Assembly (NCBI GenBank): GCA_015484985.1
Contig: WFUL01000246.1
Span: forward strand, 1 to 7,180
DNA from: Anaerolineales bacterium
GTDB lineage: Bacteria > Chloroflexota > Anaerolineae > Anaerolineales > DRMV01
Length of the DNA: 7,180 bases
Reading direction: 5' to 3'
Under the pieces are notes generated by a model that saw only the letters and a list, made by a program, of their open reading frames with translations, was not told where the DNA came from and did no database searches. Below are positions 1 to 6,157 of this stretch, in pieces. The first letter of the stretch is position 1. The number at the start of each line of letters is the position of its first letter. Both the position numbers and the translations under genes were made by a program.

Positions 1-255
1 GCCCGGGGGCCGGGCCGGGGGCATCTTTCCTTCCTCGAAATCTTCAGGGACCAGGGGCAGGCGGGGCCCGCCTTCCCGGTAGGTAGGCCGGACGCGCTCC
101 TGGGCCTGGAGGAGCACGAAAACGTCCTGGAGCGGCGTGCCGTCGGGCAGGTTCTTCCAGGCCTGGATACCGGCTTCCAGGTAGGCCAGGAGCCGGTGTT
201 TCAAGTCGGGGTCGCGGGTCAGGAGGGTCTGCAGGGGTTCCGGGAGCATGGACAT
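1..255 (-). CDS. Hypothetical protein, N-terminal 85 residues (runs off left edge)
   Basis: Reading leftward from an ATG at 255-253, the frame stays open to the window edge, giving 85 codons and no stop, so the 3' end is missing. Codon choice is strongly biased to G or C in the third position (CTG, CTC, GCC, GAC, GGC), just as in the aap genes, which supports real coding. The peptide starts MSMLPEPLQTLLTRDPDL and continues with a likely helical segment (about residues 17-35) and a second one (about 41-54), then turns Pro/Gly/Arg-rich (about 56-85). I see no signal peptide, membrane segment or catalytic motif, and I do not recognise the family. A second in-frame ATG lies two codons downstream (249-247). 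Upstream on the minus strand an AAGG about 3 nt before the ATG, or a GGGAG further up, could be the ribosome site; neither is strong, so the exact start is uncertain. It is transcribed away from the aap operon and is unlikely to be functionally tied to it. Confidence 0.7.
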   Translation of the reverse strand, partial: MSMLPEPLQTLLTRDPDLKHRLLAYLEAGIQAWKNLPDGTPLQDVFVLLQAQERVRPTYREGGPRLPLVPEDFEEGKMPPARPPG

Positions 256-346
256 GAGCCTTGAGACTCCCGCGAAGAAATCTTTTCCGAACGCGGCGCG
301 TCTTGGGAGTAAGGATAATTCAAAAAGGAGATTTCGGGAAGGGAAG

Positions 347-391
347 AGAGATAATGTGGCAGACGGCGAAACCACCTGCCACATTATCTCT
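347..391. repeat. Perfect 16-bp inverted repeat with 13-nt spacer
   Basis: The left arm AGAGATAATGTGGCAG (347-362) is the exact reverse complement of 376-391, with 13 nt between (363-375). As RNA it would fold into a 16-bp hairpin without mismatch on either strand. It lies about 90 bp upstream of the minus-strand gene at 1-255. No run of T follows either arm, so a simple intrinsic terminator is unlikely. Possible identities are a palindromic mobile-element remnant, two head-to-head element ends, a protein-binding operator, or a structured leader of the left gene. Confidence 0.85.
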
Positions 392-423
392 ATCCCAGGG
401 CCCCGGCCCCTATGTGATGTGCT

Positions 424-453
424 TTGAGAAGGTTTGTTTACACTTGCGATACT
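424..453 (+). promoter_or_regulatory. Weak candidate promoter inside the non-coding region
   Basis: TTGAGA (424-429, five of six matches to the -35 consensus) is followed after 18 nt by GATACT (448-453, four of six), with a TG one base before the -10 as in an extended -10 element. It would read rightward from about 460 into DNA with no credible gene. It could drive a small RNA or be a chance match in an AT-richer stretch. Confidence 0.2.
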
Positions 454-998
454 ATCATACGACTAATCAAGCCTGTTTGCTGAAGGTTGAGGGGGAAGCC
501 AAGACACGAAAAACGCGAAGAGCGTCGCGGAGGCAGGGCGTACAGGAGGCGGCGGCCTCCCAAGCAAAGCCCATCCCTGTTCTCGCGATTGAAGATACCC
601 CGGAGCGGTGGGGGAGGAAGGAAGAGCCCGCATCCTGAGCTTTTTCAAAATTTCACTTTCGATAAGTATCATTATCAGAAGAGACAGAGAGGCGCCAAAA
701 GAATGCATGGGCCCTTCTCAAGAGTATCACATCGTACGTACCTGGCGCAAGGGTTGGTACTACTTGATATAGTACTTGCCAAGATTCTCCAATCGCCCTA
801 CGAGCCCTCACTTTTTGCCCGCGGTCACCGCAGGTCAGCGTCTTCCTTAGTATTAAAGGCCATAACGGGCATGCTTGGCTTAGCCCCTTCCCCTATCCCA
901 ATAATCCCAAACTTCTCCCCTGCCCCACAAGCGGATGGATTTTATAGATTGATGGCTATTGTAGTAATATCGTAAAATCAATCTCTTATCCTACAGAT

Positions 999-1055
999 AT
1001 TTTTCAAGCACCCCCCTTTCAAAGATGACATGGGATGATTTTTCGAACACCCCCC
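999..1055 (+). repeat. Two 18-bp direct repeats, 39 bp apart
   Basis: Bases 999-1016 and 1038-1055 both follow the pattern ATTTTTC, three variable bases, CACCCCCC, with 16 of 18 positions identical (CAAGC in the first copy, CGAAC in the second). The 39-bp period is close to, but not exactly, a whole number of helical turns. They sit roughly 110-170 bp upstream of the aap -35 box. They may be tandem regulator sites or simply a local duplication. Confidence 0.65.
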
Positions 1056-1145
1056 AGGGTTTTTGCACGTGCTTACAAAACCAGGTTTTTTAAAGGGGCC
1101 GCCCCTCTGGCTTCACCCTTCTGTTAGAACAGTGAAAAACCCTGG
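1054..1145. repeat. Inverted repeat with internal palindromes upstream of the aap promoter
   Basis: CCAGGGTTTTT (1054-1064) is the exact reverse complement of 1135-1145, enclosing 70 nt. Inside are an 8-bp palindrome GCACGTGC (1065-1072), a near copy of the left arm (CCAGGTTTTTT, 1081-1091), a GGGGC/GCCCC dyad (1095-1105) and a small hairpin TTCAC/GTGAA with inner TTCT/AGAA (1112-1136). All of it ends 18 bp before the -35 box, so it would not be in the aap transcript and is better read as operator or activator DNA, or as the end of a different element. Confidence 0.6.
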
Positions 1146-1163
1146 AACATCCCCGTTCAAGCC

Positions 1164-1192
1164 TTGTCAAACCGACCGGCCCTCCCTATAAT
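1164..1192 (+). promoter_or_regulatory. Sigma-70-type promoter of the aap operon
   Basis: TTGTCA (1164-1169, five of six to TTGACA) and a perfect TATAAT (1187-1192) are separated by the ideal 17 nt. Transcription should start near 1199, leaving a leader of about 38 nt to the aapJ ATG. That leader contains a strong ribosome site but is too short for a riboswitch, so control is more likely exerted by proteins binding upstream or by global growth signals. Confidence 0.88.
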
Positions 1193-1237
1193 TGCGCCAC
1201 CACAAGCCGAATCTCTTTTGTGAAGGAGGAGTAAGAG

Positions 1238-2377
1238 ATGCTGCGCAAAAGTGTCCTCTGGTTGCTCATGACCGGTTTGCTGGCTGGCCTTGTGCTTGCC
1301 GCCTGCCAGCAGACCACCCCCTCCGGTGAAGGAGCGGTCAAAGAGGTCGTCAAGACGGTGGTTGTAACGGTGCAGGTGCCGGCTGAGGGTGGCGCTGCGC
1401 AGGCTGCTGTGCCCCAGGGCTATGGGGCCACGCTTAAGGCCGTCAAGGAGCGGGGCTACCTGATTTGCGGCGTCAACGGCCAACTGCCCGGGTTCTCTTA
1501 CGTCGACCAGGAAGGCAAGTGGTCGGGCTTTGACGTGGACTTCTGCCGGGCTCTGGCTGCGGCCATCTTCGGCGACCCCGACAAGGTTCAGTACCGTCCT
1601 TTGACGGCCAAGGAACGCTTCACCGCGCTGCAAACGGGCGAAATCGACGTGCTCATCCGCAACACCACATGGACCCTGACCCGCGATGCGGAATTGGGCG
1701 CCAACTTCGTGGCCACCACCTTCTACGACGGCCAGGGCTTCATGGTGCCCAAGGATAGCGGTATCCAATCCCTCAAGGACCTGAACGGCGCGCGCATTTG
1801 CGTGGCCACGGGCACCACGACGGAACTCAACCTCGCCGATGTCATGGCCGCGGAGGGGCTGGAATACGAACCGGTGGTCTTCGAAACGGCCGACCAGGTC
1901 TTCGCCGCCTATGAAGAGGGTACCTGCGACGCCGTGACCACGGACAAATCCGGCCTGGTTTCCCGGAAGGCCGTGCTCAAAGAGCCCGAGGCACACATCA
2001 TCCTGCCCGAGACCATCTCCAAGGAGCCGCTGGGCCCTGTGGTGCGTCACGGCGATGACCAGTGGTTCGACATCGTCCAGTGGACCGTGTTCGCCACCTT
2101 TGCGGCGGAAGAATACGGCGTGACCAGCCAGAACGTGGACCAGGTGAAGGCGGAGACCAAGAACCCTGAGGTCAAGCGTCTGCTGGGCGTTGAGGGCGAA
2201 ATGGGCCAGAAGTTGGGCCTGAGCGATGATTGGGCCTACAACATCATCAAGCTGGTGGGCAACTACGCGGAAATCTATGAGCGCAACCTGGGGCCCGGCA
2301 CGCCCTTCAACCTGCCTCGCGGGCTCAATGCCTCCTACATTGATGGCGGTCTGCTCTACGCGCCGCCCTTCCGCTAA
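1238..2377 (+). CDS. aapJ: General L-amino acid ABC transporter, substrate-binding lipoprotein (AapJ-like)
   Basis: This 379-residue protein captures amino acids outside the membrane and delivers them to the AapQM permease. A charged N-terminus and hydrophobic stretch (5-20) lead to the lipobox L20-A-A-C23, so the mature protein should be lipid-anchored at Cys23. A flexible Val/Lys/Glu-rich linker (about 31-60) follows. The binding domain (about 62-379) is of the SBP_bac_3 family, and its wording is that of AapJ/YhdW: the segments around LICGVNG (75-81), FDVDFCRALAAAI (98-110), RNTTWTLTRD (141-150), ICVATGTTTELNLAD (187-201) and the C-terminal GGLLYAPPFR (370-379). Family knowledge assigns the Thr-Arg of the TLTRD segment to holding the ligand's amino acid group. 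The four mature cysteines at 77, 103, 188 and 230 sit at positions I recall as conserved in AapJ. The start is supported by AAGGAGG (1223-1229), 8 nt upstream of the ATG, and by the signal peptide. First gene of the operon. Exact substrate range cannot be read from sequence. Confidence 0.95.
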   Translation: MLRKSVLWLLMTGLLAGLVLAACQQTTPSGEGAVKEVVKTVVVTVQVPAEGGAAQAAVPQGYGATLKAVKERGYLICGVNGQLPGFSYVDQEGKWSGFDVDFCRALAAAIFGDPDKVQYRPLTAKERFTALQTGEIDVLIRNTTWTLTRDAELGANFVATTFYDGQGFMVPKDSGIQSLKDLNGARICVATGTTTELNLADVMAAEGLEYEPVVFETADQVFAAYEEGTCDAVTTDKSGLVSRKAVLKEPEAHIILPETISKEPLGPVVRHGDDQWFDIVQWTVFATFAAEEYGVTSQNVDQVKAETKNPEVKRLLGVEGEMGQKLGLSDDWAYNIIKLVGNYAEIYERNLGPGTPFNLPRGLNASYIDGGLLYAPPFR

Positions 2378-2420
2378 ACCCAAGCGCCGGCTGTTCTTCT
2401 CTGTAGCGGACGAATAATCC

Positions 2421-2457
2421 TGGAGGGGCGGCCCCAATTTGGGGTGTCGCCCCTCCA
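2421..2457 (+). promoter_or_regulatory. Intercistronic stem-loop between aapJ and aapQ
   Basis: A 10-bp perfect outer stem (TGGAGGGGCG at 2421-2430 with 2448-2457) encloses a second self-complementary segment CCCCAA/TTGGGG (2432-2444). No T-run follows; the next bases are ATAATAGAAT. It therefore looks like an mRNA-stabilising or attenuating hairpin, not a full intrinsic terminator. In binding-protein operons such structures commonly raise the yield of the binding protein relative to the permeases, which fits its place 43 nt after the aapJ stop in a 132-nt gap. Confidence 0.8.
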
Positions 2458-2509
2458 ATAATAGAATCTCCGCCGTGGATCGAGCAGAACGCCATCGTGA
2501 GGTTGGACC

Positions 2510-3688
2510 ATGTATCTGGGACGATTGCGCAGCGGTGTGCAATGGTTACGCGATGAACGTGTGGTCAAAGCTATCGCCCAGGCTCTCTTCGTGCTGGCCG
2601 TGTTCCTGGCCTTTCGCTTCTTCTACACCAATATGATTACGGCTTTGGCCCAGCGAGGGCTCCTGCCCAGTTTCTACTTTCTTCGCCTGACGGCCGGATT
2701 CGATATCGGGGAAAAAGCCATTGAGTACAGTCGGGCGCACACTTATGCCCGGGCTTTTCTGGTTGGCATTATCAACACCCTCGTCGTCAGTTTTTGGGGC
2801 ATTCTGTTCGCCACCATCATCGGCGTCATTGTGGGCCTGGCACGACTTTCCCGGAACTTCGTCATCCGTACCCTGGCGACCATTTACGTGGAAGGCCTGC
2901 GCAACATTCCCCTGCTGGTTCTTCTGGTGTTCTGGTACACAGGCGTCTTCCTGAAATTCCCGCCTTTGCGCAAGGCCAAGGTCTTGTGGAACGCGGTCTA
3001 TCTGAGCAACCGGGGGGTGGTGATTCCCTGGCCCACACCGACTGAGGTCTGGCCCAGGTACGTGTGGGTTTTGGGCGCCGGTCTGGTGGCCGCCCTCGCG
3101 GTTTCCATCTGGCTGATTCGGATGGGACGACGAACAGGACGCATGCCTTTGGTTCCTGGCTGGGCTTTACTCACGTTCCTGGTGGTGGCCGTGGTGGGAT
3201 GGTTCTTGATGCCATCCGCGCCCCTCGCCCTGTCTTTCCCCAAAATTGAGGGCTTCCGCACCGTTGGCGGCCGCCGTCTGACCCCTGAATTCATGGCCCT
3301 GCTGTCTGGGCTGGTCATCTATACCTCAGCTTACATCGGCGAAGTAGTACGGGCCGGCATCCAATCCGTACCCAAAGGCCAGTATGAAGCCGCGCGCGCC
3401 CTGGGCCTGACACCCTATCAAATGACCCGACTCATCATCTTCCCCCAGGCCCTGCGGGTCATTGTGCCGCCCCTGACCAGCCAGTATCTGAACCTGACCA
3501 AAAACTCCTCCCTGGCCGTGTACATTGGCTACCCGGACCTGTACTCCGTCTCCGGCACCATCTACAACCAAACAGGCCGGGCCGTGGAGGTCACCCTGCT
3601 CATGATGGCCGTGTACCTGACCTTTAGCCTGACCACTTCGCTGTTCATGAACTGGTACAACCGCAAGATTCGCTTCGTGGAGCGATAA
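2510..3688 (+). CDS. aapQ: General L-amino acid ABC transporter permease (AapQ-like)
   Basis: A 392-residue inner-membrane subunit that pairs with AapM to form the translocation path. Hydrophobic segments lie near residues 22-40, 84-110, 124-147, 184-203, 217-234, 262-279, 305-320 and 358-380. The BPD_transp_1 (HisM-type) signature is split as is usual in AapQ: the first transport helices near 84-147, then an insert containing the AapQ-typical YLSNRGVVIPWP (164-175) and two extra helices, then the EAA loop E293-A-A...G299...P312 that couples to the ATPase. Length is normal for AapQ (about 400). The ATG at 2510 has only a modest ribosome site (GTGAGG, 2497-2502, 7 nt away), which together with the preceding hairpin suggests lower translation than aapJ. 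Its stop codon overlaps the ribosome site of aapM, so the two permeases are probably translationally coupled. Confidence 0.94.
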   Translation: MYLGRLRSGVQWLRDERVVKAIAQALFVLAVFLAFRFFYTNMITALAQRGLLPSFYFLRLTAGFDIGEKAIEYSRAHTYARAFLVGIINTLVVSFWGILFATIIGVIVGLARLSRNFVIRTLATIYVEGLRNIPLLVLLVFWYTGVFLKFPPLRKAKVLWNAVYLSNRGVVIPWPTPTEVWPRYVWVLGAGLVAALAVSIWLIRMGRRTGRMPLVPGWALLTFLVVAVVGWFLMPSAPLALSFPKIEGFRTVGGRRLTPEFMALLSGLVIYTSAYIGEVVRAGIQSVPKGQYEAARALGLTPYQMTRLIIFPQALRVIVPPLTSQYLNLTKNSSLAVYIGYPDLYSVSGTIYNQTGRAVEVTLLMMAVYLTFSLTTSLFMNWYNRKIRFVER

Positions 3689-3699
3689 GGAGTCGGGCA

Positions 3700-5238
3700 A
3701 TGGAGCGTCCTCTGGCCCCTGGAGAAACCCTGCCCCCACCCACCGAACGCATCACGATTTTGGGATGGATTTACCGGAACCTGTTGAGCCCCTGGTATAA
3801 CGCGGTGCTCACGGTTCTGGGCCTGGCCCTGGCCTACGCCCTGCTCACCCCCATCCTCCGATGGGCCCTGACCCAGGCGGAATGGCAGGTGGTGGTGGTC
3901 AACTTACGTCTCTTCATGGTGGGCCAGTATCCCAAAGAGGCCCTGTGGCGGGTCTGGCTGCTTCTCTATCTCCTGTCCCTGACCGCAGGTTGGTCCTGGG
4001 GAGTGCTCCTGGGGAAGCGATACGCCACAGCGGGCCTCGTGCTGTTGGGGGCCTTCATCGGGTTGGCGGTGCTGCCCTTCGCACCGGCCCTTCGTCTCCG
4101 CTGGTTTACCCTGGCGCTGACCGCACTGGGCGCATGGGCGCTGGCCTATCGTTGGCGAGAAACAGGGTGGGCCCGTAAGGTCGCCTTTGCCCTGTTGTTG
4201 CTTTACTTCCCCATCGTCATCATCGTCATCCGGGGTTTCGCCGGGTGGGACCGGGCACGGCAACTCTGGGCCGCGCTGTACCTCACGGGGGTGCTGGCGG
4301 GCCTGGTGGTGGGGATGTGGCGTCCCGAACAACGCTGGCCCGCGGCTCGCTGGGGACAGTTCGGCCTCTTCCTGGTTCCCCTGGCGCTGGCTGTGCTTCC
4401 GGGTTTCGTGGCCTGGCGCTTTCCCCTGGTTGGGCTGGCGGCCGTCACCTGGGCCGCCTGGTTGACCGGTCGAAGCAATCCCACCACCCTGAAAGGTTTT
4501 GCTCGGGTGCTGGTGGGGCTTTACCTGCCCCTCCTCTTCCTGCTGTACCAAATGGGCCCCTCGGGCATTCTAACGCGAGCCATGCCGCAGGTGGGAACCA
4601 ACCTCTGGGGCGGGCTTTTGCTTACCTTCCTGCTCACCATCGTGGGCATTGTCTTCTCCTTCCCCCTGGGCATTCTCCTGGCCCTGGGTCGCCGCTCGGT
4701 GATGCCCATCATCCGCGTGTTCAGCATCCTGTATATCGAATTCATCCGGGGAGTTCCCCTGGTCACGGTGCTCTTCATGGCCCAGGTCATGCTGCCCCTC
4801 TTCCTGCCCCCGGGGATGACCATCGACCGGGTCTTGCGGGCCATGGCAGGTATCGTGTTGTTCGCCGCCGCGTACATGGCGGAAAACGTACGAGGAGGGT
4901 TGCAGGCCATTCCCAAAGGCCAGTACGAGGCCGCTTATGCCCTGGGTCTCAATGCTTTCCAGACCATGACCCTGATTATCCTGCCCCAGGCCCTGCGTAA
5001 CGTGATTCCCGTCATCGTCAATCAGTTCATCGCCCTGTTCAAGGACACATCTCTGGTCGCCATTGTGGGCCTCTTTGACTTGCTGGGCATCGCTTCCACG
5101 GTATTGGCCCAGCCCCAGTTCATCGGCAAACAGCGGGAAGTGTACACTTTCATCGGGCTGATTTACTGGATTTTCAGTTACGGAATGTCGTATACTTCAC
5201 GGCAAATCGAGAAGGCTTTAGGTGTGGGTGAACGGTAA
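3700..5238 (+). CDS. aapM: General L-amino acid ABC transporter permease (AapM-like) with enlarged N-terminal membrane region
   Basis: Second permease of the importer, 512 residues. The C-terminal part (about 298-505) is a standard HisM-type BPD_transp_1 domain: helices near 302-330, 335-368 and 382-398, then the EAA loop E410-A-A...G416...P429, and final helices to about 500. It closes with the typical KDTSLVAIVGLFDLLG stretch (448-463). The N-terminal 290 residues are highly hydrophobic, with about nine candidate membrane segments (near 32-55, 84-105, 108-130, 135-150, 160-179, 187-206, 219-236, 240-256, 268-285) and no extracytoplasmic domain. AapM proteins I know of are about 380-400 residues, so this copy carries roughly 110-130 extra, mostly membrane-embedded, residues. 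AAGGAG (3687-3692), overlapping the aapQ stop TAA, lies 7 nt before the ATG, which fixes the start. The gap to aapQ is 11 nt. The reading frame is continuous with uniform codon use, so the extra length is not a frameshift artefact. Confidence 0.92.
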   Translation: MERPLAPGETLPPPTERITILGWIYRNLLSPWYNAVLTVLGLALAYALLTPILRWALTQAEWQVVVVNLRLFMVGQYPKEALWRVWLLLYLLSLTAGWSWGVLLGKRYATAGLVLLGAFIGLAVLPFAPALRLRWFTLALTALGAWALAYRWRETGWARKVAFALLLLYFPIVIIVIRGFAGWDRARQLWAALYLTGVLAGLVVGMWRPEQRWPAARWGQFGLFLVPLALAVLPGFVAWRFPLVGLAAVTWAAWLTGRSNPTTLKGFARVLVGLYLPLLFLLYQMGPSGILTRAMPQVGTNLWGGLLLTFLLTIVGIVFSFPLGILLALGRRSVMPIIRVFSILYIEFIRGVPLVTVLFMAQVMLPLFLPPGMTIDRVLRAMAGIVLFAAAYMAENVRGGLQAIPKGQYEAAYALGLNAFQTMTLIILPQALRNVIPVIVNQFIALFKDTSLVAIVGLFDLLGIASTVLAQPQFIGKQREVYTFIGLIYWIFSYGMSYTSRQIEKALGVGER

Positions 5239-5285
5239 ATCCCGGCCCTGAGTGAGCAAGACGACGCGTTCCCAGGAGGTGACGT

Positions 5286-6089
5286 ATGAGCCAGGCTCCC
5301 ACAACATATACCCCTCCAAAGCACCGCCGCAAGGAATCCCATGCCCGCTACGACGAGCCTCCCATCATCGTGGCCCGGGATGTGCATAAGTGGTACGGCC
5401 ACTTCCATGCCTTGCGGGGCATCAGTATGGAGGTTTATCCCGGGGAGGTGGTGGTCATCTTTGGACCCTCGGGTTCGGGGAAATCCACCTTCATCCGGTG
5501 CATCAATCGCCTGGAAGAACACCAGAGGGGCACCATCATTGTGGACGGCGTGGAACTCACGCACAACCTGAAGAACATCGAACAGGTCCGGCGTAAGGTG
5601 GGGATGGTGTTCCAGCAATTCAACCTGTTCCCTCACCTCACGGTGTTGGAAAACGTGACTCTGGGACCTATCCACGTGCTCAAGTGGCCGAAGAAGAAAG
5701 CGGAAGAAGTGGCCATGGAACTCCTGGAGCGCATGGGCATTCCCGAGCAGGCCCATAAGTATCCGGGACAGCTCTCCGGTGGCCAGCAGCAACGGGTGGC
5801 CATTGCCCGCGCGCTGGCCATGCAACCGAAAATCATGCTCTTCGACGAGCCCACCTCGGCCCTGGACCCGGAAATGATTAAAGAGGTCCTTGACGTGATG
5901 ATTGAACTGGCCCGCTCGGGTATGACCATGGTCGTGGTCACCCATGAGATGGGCTTTGCCAAGGCGGTCGCGGACCGCATGTTCTTCTTTGACCAGGGGC
6001 AGGTGGTGGAAAGCGGAACGCCGGAAGAAATCTTCACCGAACCGAAGGAGGAGCGTACCAAGCTCTTCCTTTCGCAGATTTTGCACTGA
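5286..6089 (+). CDS. aapP: General L-amino acid ABC transporter ATP-binding protein (AapP-like)
   Basis: Cytoplasmic ATPase, 267 residues, which powers import by docking as a dimer on the EAA loops of AapQ and AapM. All nucleotide-binding motifs are intact: Walker A GPSGSGKST (60-68), Q-loop at Q110-Q111 in VFQQFNLFPH, signature LSGGQQQR (163-170), Walker B IMLFDEP with D187 and catalytic E188, D-loop SALD (191-194) and H-loop His220 in THEMGFA. The order and wording are those of polar amino acid ABC ATPases (GlnQ/AapP). A polar N-terminal tail of about 25 residues precedes the first strand, as in many AapP proteins. AGGAGGTGA (5274-5282), with the AGGAGG core ending 6 nt before the ATG, fixes the start. 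It lies 47 nt after aapM and is the last gene of the operon. No intrinsic terminator is visible behind it, only the heptamer array. Confidence 0.96.
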   Translation: MSQAPTTYTPPKHRRKESHARYDEPPIIVARDVHKWYGHFHALRGISMEVYPGEVVVIFGPSGSGKSTFIRCINRLEEHQRGTIIVDGVELTHNLKNIEQVRRKVGMVFQQFNLFPHLTVLENVTLGPIHVLKWPKKKAEEVAMELLERMGIPEQAHKYPGQLSGGQQQRVAIARALAMQPKIMLFDEPTSALDPEMIKEVLDVMIELARSGMTMVVVTHEMGFAKAVADRMFFFDQGQVVESGTPEEIFTEPKEERTKLFLSQILH

Positions 6090-6094
6090 TGGAC

Positions 6095-6157
6095 GTCTGC
6101 CGTCCGCTATCCGCTGTCCGCAGTCTGCAGTCCGCTGTCGGTGGTCAGAGGTCGGTA
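6095..6157. repeat. Degenerate 7-bp tandem array, nine units
   Basis: Nine consecutive heptamers start at 6095, 6102, 6109, 6116, 6123, 6130, 6137, 6144 and 6151. The first six follow GTCYGCN closely (GTCCGCT occurs twice, at 6102 and 6130; one unit begins with A instead of G), while the last three keep mainly the GTC start. The array begins 5 nt after the aapP stop and extends over the final codons and stop of the convergent phosphatase gene (stop at 6147-6145). It fills the whole convergent gap and is not a hairpin-plus-T terminator. Confidence 0.8.

Larger units (their letters stand above)
256..1163. other. Long non-coding region upstream of the aap operon
   Basis: About 900 bases without a credible gene. 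Open frames here (for example 261-638 and 487-975 on the plus strand) lack the third-position GC bias of the neighbours, have no good ribosome site and give low-complexity, Arg-rich or mixed peptides. From about 640 to 1050 the DNA is visibly more AT-rich than the flanking genes and carries several homopolymer runs of C and T. Local symmetries include GATAA/TTATC at 661-676, GTACTA/TAGTAC at 757-775, GCGGT/ACCGC at 821-831 and AGATTGAT/ATCAATCT at 946-984. No tRNA cloverleaf or known riboswitch core was recognised. The larger repeats are listed separately. It may be decayed former coding or mobile DNA, regulatory DNA, or contain an unrecognised small RNA. Confidence 0.6.

Noticed and set aside
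661..690. AAGAGACAG resembling the end of a sequencing transposon adapter
   Set aside because: Only nine bases match and the preceding bases differ, so it is a chance match and not contamination.
711..770. Frame reading EYHIVRTWRKGWYYLI, which looked like a protein fragment
   Set aside because: It ends at a stop at once and neighbouring frames give no continuation, so there is too little to call a pseudogene.
487..975. 162-codon plus-strand open frame in the non-coding region
   Set aside because: Arg-rich start, composition shift midway, no ribosome site and no codon bias like its neighbours; a real small protein here cannot be fully excluded.
999..1055. Start of a CRISPR array
   Set aside because: Only two 18-bp units with a 21-nt gap, no further copies and no cas genes.
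1095..1110. GC-rich dyad GGGGC/GCCCC as an intrinsic terminator
   Set aside because: The stem is only 5 bp and no T-run follows on either strand.
1157..2542. 461-codon open frame antisense to aapJ
   Set aside because: It is the mirror of a GC-biased gene. The plus-strand product is an unmistakable AapJ with signal peptide and ribosome site, while the antisense peptide shows no family features.
3904..4551. Long antisense and alternative-frame open frames within aapM
   Set aside because: They give Gly/Pro/Gln-rich low-complexity peptides and overlap a well-supported membrane protein frame.
5178..6086. 302-codon open frame antisense to aapP
   Set aside because: A shadow of the aapP codon bias; aapP carries all ABC motifs on the plus strand.
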